This document shows, one piece after another, positions 5,737 to 8,121 of a stretch of DNA of 8,121 bases. The notes below the pieces were generated by a model, which saw only the letters and a program-made list of their open reading frames with translations, was not told the DNA's origin and ran no database searches. Made by a program: the position numbers and the translations under genes. The stretch comes from Actinobacteria bacterium UBA3120 (lineage in GTDB: Bacteria; Actinomycetota; Actinomycetes; S36-B12). The number at the start of each line of letters is the position of its first letter. Position 1 is the stretch's first letter. Location: assembly GCA_002365735.1 (NCBI GenBank), contig DEZY01000152.1, forward strand, positions 1 through 8,121, written 5' to 3'.

Positions 5737-6840
5737 TTAACCAGCGCTCTTGACTTGCGCCGCGGTAGCAATCCACTTCTCACACACTGTCCATGCCTGT
5801 CCGGTGTCCAGGGTGGCTAGGGCACGGGGCAAGTGGGTATTGATCCGGTCACTCAGTGGTACTGAACTGGCATTGGGATCATCCACCGAATCTGCTGCGG
5901 CTAAGGCTGCCGAAGCATTCAGCGCTACTGCGAGTCGAATCGATGCCACAACTTCTGAGTCCGCGCCCGGATCGGTGCCGCCAAAAACTTTACGGGTAAG
6001 GTCCGCGTTTCTTTCGGGGCTTGCGCCGAGCAGGTGTTCAGCCCGAAAACCAATAATTCCAAAATCAGCCGGGTCCAACCGGGTCTCAACTACTTCACCG
6101 CTGGTCGCATCCCACACCTGGGTTGGTGCCGATAGGGAGATTTCATCGAGCCCGTCAGTCCCGCGCACGACTAGTGCACGGACCCCGCGGTCGGCTAACA
6201 CACGTGCCATGACCGGTGCAAGGCTGACGTGCGCACAACCCACCAAGGATGCGTTAGCGAGCGCCGGGTTAGTGAGTGGACCTAAAATATTAAATACGGT
6301 GGGGATCCCCAGCTGGGTGCGAGCCGGTGCAGCAAAACGCATCGCCGGATGGTGATTGGGTGCGAAACAAAAACCGATTCCCGCTATCTGGGCAACTGCG
6401 GCAACCTGCTTGGCCGTGAGATCAAGATCGAGCCCGAGGGCTTCGAGTAAATCAGCAGAACCTGTCGAGCTGGAAAATGCGCGGTTGCCGTGTTTTATCA
6501 CGGTCACCCCACAGGTGGCAGCCACCACGGCCGCCATAGTGCTGATGTTGACCGAATGGGAACCGTCTCCTCCAGTGCCCACAACGTCCACAACCACCGA
6601 GACGCCTGGTATCGCCGGAACCAGATTCGCGAACTCCAACATTGTGGCTGCCAAAACTGCGACCTGCTCTGGAGTTTCACCCGTGATATGGAGTCCCATA
6701 GCAAATGCGGCCGTCTGAGCGTCGGTTGCTCGGTCGCTGAGTATTTGGGTCATGGCCCAATTGGCCATTTCCGGTGACAGGGGTGCGCTGGCTGAGAAGC
6801 CGCCCAGCACTGCCGACCAACTGGTGCTTTCCACTGGCAA
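5737..6840 (-). CDS. trpD: Anthranilate phosphoribosyltransferase
   Basis: Transfers phosphoribose from PRPP to anthranilate, giving N-(5'-phosphoribosyl)anthranilate, the second step of tryptophan synthesis; cytoplasmic dimer in the family. 367 aa, full length for actinobacterial TrpD. Visible motifs: helical N-terminal domain (about 8-75), PRPP loop VVGTGGDG (86-93), NIST (98-101), KHGNR (116-120), GIGFCFAP (154-161), LGIPTVFNILGPLTNP (177-192) and the metal-binding LDE (Asp232, Glu233). The start is TTG at 6840, four bases after the stop of the receiver gene; no good Shine-Dalgarno is seen, so translation is probably coupled to that gene. GTG at 6834 is an alternative. No other trp gene lies next to it, as in mycobacteria. 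Convergent with the nuclease, 11 bp between stops. Confidence 0.97.
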   Translation of the reverse strand: MPVESTSWSAVLGGFSASAPLSPEMANWAMTQILSDRATDAQTAAFAMGLHITGETPEQVAVLAATMLEFANLVPAIPGVSVVVDVVGTGGDGSHSVNISTMAAVVAATCGVTVIKHGNRAFSSSTGSADLLEALGLDLDLTAKQVAAVAQIAGIGFCFAPNHHPAMRFAAPARTQLGIPTVFNILGPLTNPALANASLVGCAHVSLAPVMARVLADRGVRALVVRGTDGLDEISLSAPTQVWDATSGEVVETRLDPADFGIIGFRAEHLLGASPERNADLTRKVFGGTDPGADSEVVASIRLAVALNASAALAAADSVDDPNASSVPLSDRINTHLPRALATLDTGQAWTVCEKWIATAAQVKSAG

Positions 6841-6844
6841 TTTT

Positions 6845-7264
6845 CTAGGAAATCAAGCTCAGCCGAGTGGACAAAAGACGGTTAACCGCCTGGGCGGTCG
6901 ACACCGGCTCAATGGGCAGGCCCACTACCGCATCGGCCCGGGACCAGGTGGCCAACCAAGCATCTTGGGGGCGGGCGATCAGCACCAGCACCGGCGGGCA
7001 CCGAAAAAGTTCATCTTTAATCTGGCGGGCAAGCCCCATTCCGCCGGCAGGGGTCGCTTCGCCATCAAGAATAAAAAGATCAAATTTGCCACTATCGGCG
7101 GCAGAAATAAAGCCCGGCTCGGTGGCAACTTCGGTGTATTCAACCCTGGGAAGGCTCATAGATGGCCGTGGGCCCAGAGCCATCAATACGTCAGCGCGAG
7201 TATTGCGGTTACTGCTGTACACCAAGACTTTAAGGGAATCGCCTGTTCCCGCGTCTGTTGCCAC
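6845..7264 (-). CDS. Stand-alone degenerate CheY-like receiver protein
   Basis: 139 aa single receiver domain with no output domain. Asp67 (FILDGEATPAGG) sits where the phosphorylated Asp should be. The other receiver residues are missing: the acidic pair is Ser17-Ser18 (after VLVY), the Thr/Ser after strand 4 is Ala97, and the Lys after strand 5 is Leu116 (GLPIEP). Phosphorylation by the usual Mg-dependent route is therefore doubtful; a pseudo-receiver acting by protein contact is likely. Segments such as LDGEATPAGGMGLARQIKDE and RPQDAWLATWSRADAVV are, from memory, strongly conserved in an actinobacterial family found beside ctaE/trpD. Start is GTG at 7264 with a poor ribosome site. Four bases separate its stop from trpD, so the two form a transcription unit; it diverges from ctaE by 116 bp. 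Partner and output are unknown. Confidence 0.85.
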   Translation of the reverse strand: MATDAGTGDSLKVLVYSSNRNTRADVLMALGPRPSMSLPRVEYTEVATEPGFISAADSGKFDLFILDGEATPAGGMGLARQIKDELFRCPPVLVLIARPQDAWLATWSRADAVVGLPIEPVSTAQAVNRLLSTRLSLIS

Positions 7265-7298
7265 GCTCGTACTCTAGCCAGAAGTATCTTTTCTGCGA

Positions 7299-7304
7299 AA
7301 TATA
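7299..7304 (-). promoter_or_regulatory. -10 element candidate for receiver-trpD unit
   Basis: TATATT on the minus strand, about 35 bp upstream of the GTG at 7264. A TTGGAC lies upstream but with only a 13-bp spacer, so the -35 is not resolved. It would give a leader of roughly 25-30 nt. Confidence 0.3.
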
Positions 7305-7333
7305 GGCTCAATAACGAGTCCAAAATCACGTTC

Positions 7334-7361
7334 TTGTAAGAGGGGGTCAGAGAGAAATAAT
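7334..7361 (+). promoter_or_regulatory. Promoter candidate for ctaE-qcr operon
   Basis: TTGTAA (7334-7339), 16-bp spacer, AATAAT (7356-7361). The -10 matches five of six consensus bases and the -35 four. Transcription would start near 7368, leaving a very short leader before ctaE. Confidence 0.4.
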
Positions 7362-7380
7362 TAGACGGATCTGAGAGAGT

Positions 7381-7992
7381 ATGCCCGTGGCCCAAGCAAC
7401 CGTGATCCCTCCGGCATATGACCATGCGCCGGCTAATCGTCCCAACATGGTCTCCGTCGGCACTATCGTGTGGCTTTCCAGCGAGCTGATGTTCTTCGCC
7501 GCCCTATTTTCCATGTACTTCACTCTGCGCGCGGTCAACCCAGAGTTGTGGGCGAACGAAACCCAACTTCTCAATGTTCCCTTTGCCAGCATCAACACCA
7601 CAGTTCTTGTTCTGAGTTCGGTCACGTGTCAGTTGGGCGTCTTCGCCGCTGAGCGCGGGGACGTCAAAGGTTTGCGCCGTTGGTTCATCATCACTTTTCT
7701 GATGGGCGCATTTTTTATTGGCGGTCAAATCACCGAATACACCGAGTTAGTTCATGAAGGCCTCACCATATCTTCAAATGCGTACGGCTCCGCCTTTTAC
7801 ATCACGACCGGCTTCCATGGAATGCACGTCACCGGGGGCCTGATTGCCTTCCTGCTAGTTCTGGCGACCACCTATGTCGCGAGGCGTTTCACCCACGAGC
7901 AAGCCACTCGCGCAATCGTCGTGTCGTACTACTGGCACTTCGTTGATGTCGTGTGGATTGCACTGTTTTTCATGATCTACATCTTAAAATAG
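7381..7992 (+). CDS. ctaE: Cytochrome c oxidase subunit III (aa3 type)
   Basis: Membrane subunit of the aa3 oxidase that ends aerobic respiration by reducing oxygen to water; it stabilises the catalytic subunit I and its proton uptake. 203 aa with five predicted helices (about 25-48, 68-89, 100-118, 138-166, 180-201), the short form without the first two helices of mitochondrial subunit III. Family signatures: [21 protein letters not shown] (two parts, 19-39), EYTELVHEG (119-127), [13 protein letters not shown] (142-154) and [10 protein letters not shown] (183-192). ATG at 7381 lies only three bases after GAGAG (7373-7377), whereas GTG at 7387 has better spacing, so the protein may be two residues shorter. 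qcrC follows after 46 bp; this is the usual actinobacterial ctaE-qcrCAB operon whose products form a bc1-aa3 supercomplex. Confidence 0.97.
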   Translation: MPVAQATVIPPAYDHAPANRPNMVSVGTIVWLSSELMFFAALFSMYFTLRAVNPELWANETQLLNVPFASINTTVLVLSSVTCQLGVFAAERGDVKGLRRWFIITFLMGAFFIGGQITEYTELVHEGLTISSNAYGSAFYITTGFHGMHVTGGLIAFLLVLATTYVARRFTHEQATRAIVVSYYWHFVDVVWIALFFMIYILK

Positions 7993-8038
7993 GGTCAGTT
8001 ACCACTGTAATTCAACAACTGAGAAAGGCTTTGCTGCT

Positions 8039-8121
8039 GTGAAGTTCCTGTCCGCACGAAGGCGTAACCCTTTTGTCGCCGTGCTCCTGCTTGTCGCAGC
8101 CCTAGGTACCGTGGGAATCAC
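8039..8121 (+). CDS. qcrC: Cytochrome bc1 complex diheme cytochrome c subunit, 5' end
   Basis: Only 27 codons are visible before the window edge. The protein begins with a basic KFLSARRRN stretch followed by a hydrophobic run (FVAVLLLVAALGTVGI), a signal/anchor helix like that of actinobacterial QcrC. Full-length QcrC carries two CXXCH heme sites and passes electrons from the bc1 complex to the aa3 oxidase; the heme sites lie outside the window. Start is GTG at 8039 with GAGAAAGG (8021-8028) ten bases upstream. The call rests on the N-terminus plus position directly after ctaE, where qcrC is expected. Confidence 0.85.
   Translation, partial: MKFLSARRRNPFVAVLLLVAALGTVGI

Noticed and set aside
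5750..6355. 201-codon open frame on the plus strand
   Set aside because: It is antisense to trpD, whose motifs are unmistakable; the product is Ser/Thr/Arg-rich low-complexity sequence without a family pattern.
6752..7339. 195-codon open frame on the plus strand
   Set aside because: Antisense to the receiver gene and the trpD start; composition (Gly/Gln/His/Arg-rich) is that of a shadow frame, while the minus-strand protein has a receiver fold pattern.
6841..7380. trp attenuator or leader peptide
   Set aside because: No Trp-codon run or T-box-like element lies before trpD or the receiver gene; trpD follows the receiver gene by four bases.
7993..8038. Hairpin or terminator between ctaE and qcrC
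   Set aside because: Only a TTAC-CACT-GTAA stem of four pairs with no T-run; an operon link is more likely.

Overview
The window is a stretch of actinobacterial (Actinomycetota) core genome. Base composition looks mid-50s % G+C by hand counts of a few lines, which is low for the phylum. The gene order matches, from memory, the Mycobacterium tuberculosis block fadD15 - (pimB, Rv2189c) - Rv2190c - Rv2191 - trpD - ctaE - qcrC. PimB and Rv2189c are absent here. In their general neighbourhood three other genes sit between the cell-wall hydrolase and the nuclease: two small Cys-motif proteins and a lipoprotein. I cannot name the genus. Seen directly are GTG and TTG starts, actinobacterial type (five-helix) cytochrome oxidase subunit III and actinobacteria-specific small proteins. 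No rRNA, tRNA, CRISPR, transposase or integrase was found.

Layout. 1-828 (+): 3' part of a long-chain acyl-CoA synthetase (FadD15-like). 863-1924 (-): secreted coiled-coil NlpC/P60 peptidoglycan hydrolase, convergent with the synthetase; a 36-nt hairpin sits at the junction. 2063-2260 and 2294-2578 (-): two small proteins with paired CxxC motifs, apparently one transcript. 2814-3728 (+): divergent lipoprotein with five Asp-box (BNR) repeats. 3905-5725 (+): fusion of a DEDDh exonuclease with an UvrC-like GIY-YIG module. 5737-6840 (-): trpD, convergent with the nuclease and 11 bp from it; a perfect 13-bp palindrome lies in the nuclease 3' end. 6845-7264 (-): stand-alone degenerate receiver-domain protein immediately upstream of trpD. 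7381-7992 (+): ctaE, divergent from the receiver gene. 8039-8121 (+): start of qcrC, cut by the window edge.

How the genes work together. ctaE and qcrC belong to the aerobic respiratory chain; in actinobacteria the bc1 complex and aa3 oxidase form a supercomplex, and the genes usually run ctaE-qcrC-qcrA-qcrB. trpD makes the second intermediate of tryptophan synthesis and is transcribed with the receiver protein, away from any other trp gene in view. The NlpC/P60 protein remodels the wall, and its upstream region has a GTnAC direct repeat resembling MtrA-type sites. The nuclease is probably a repair or nucleic-acid processing enzyme.

I see no convincing new multi-gene system. The points most worth a second look are the pseudo-receiver coupled to trpD, the Cys-motif small-protein pair, the four-Cys putative Fe-S site in the DEDDh/GIY-YIG fusion, and the long hairpins overlapping the 3' ends of genes at both convergent junctions.
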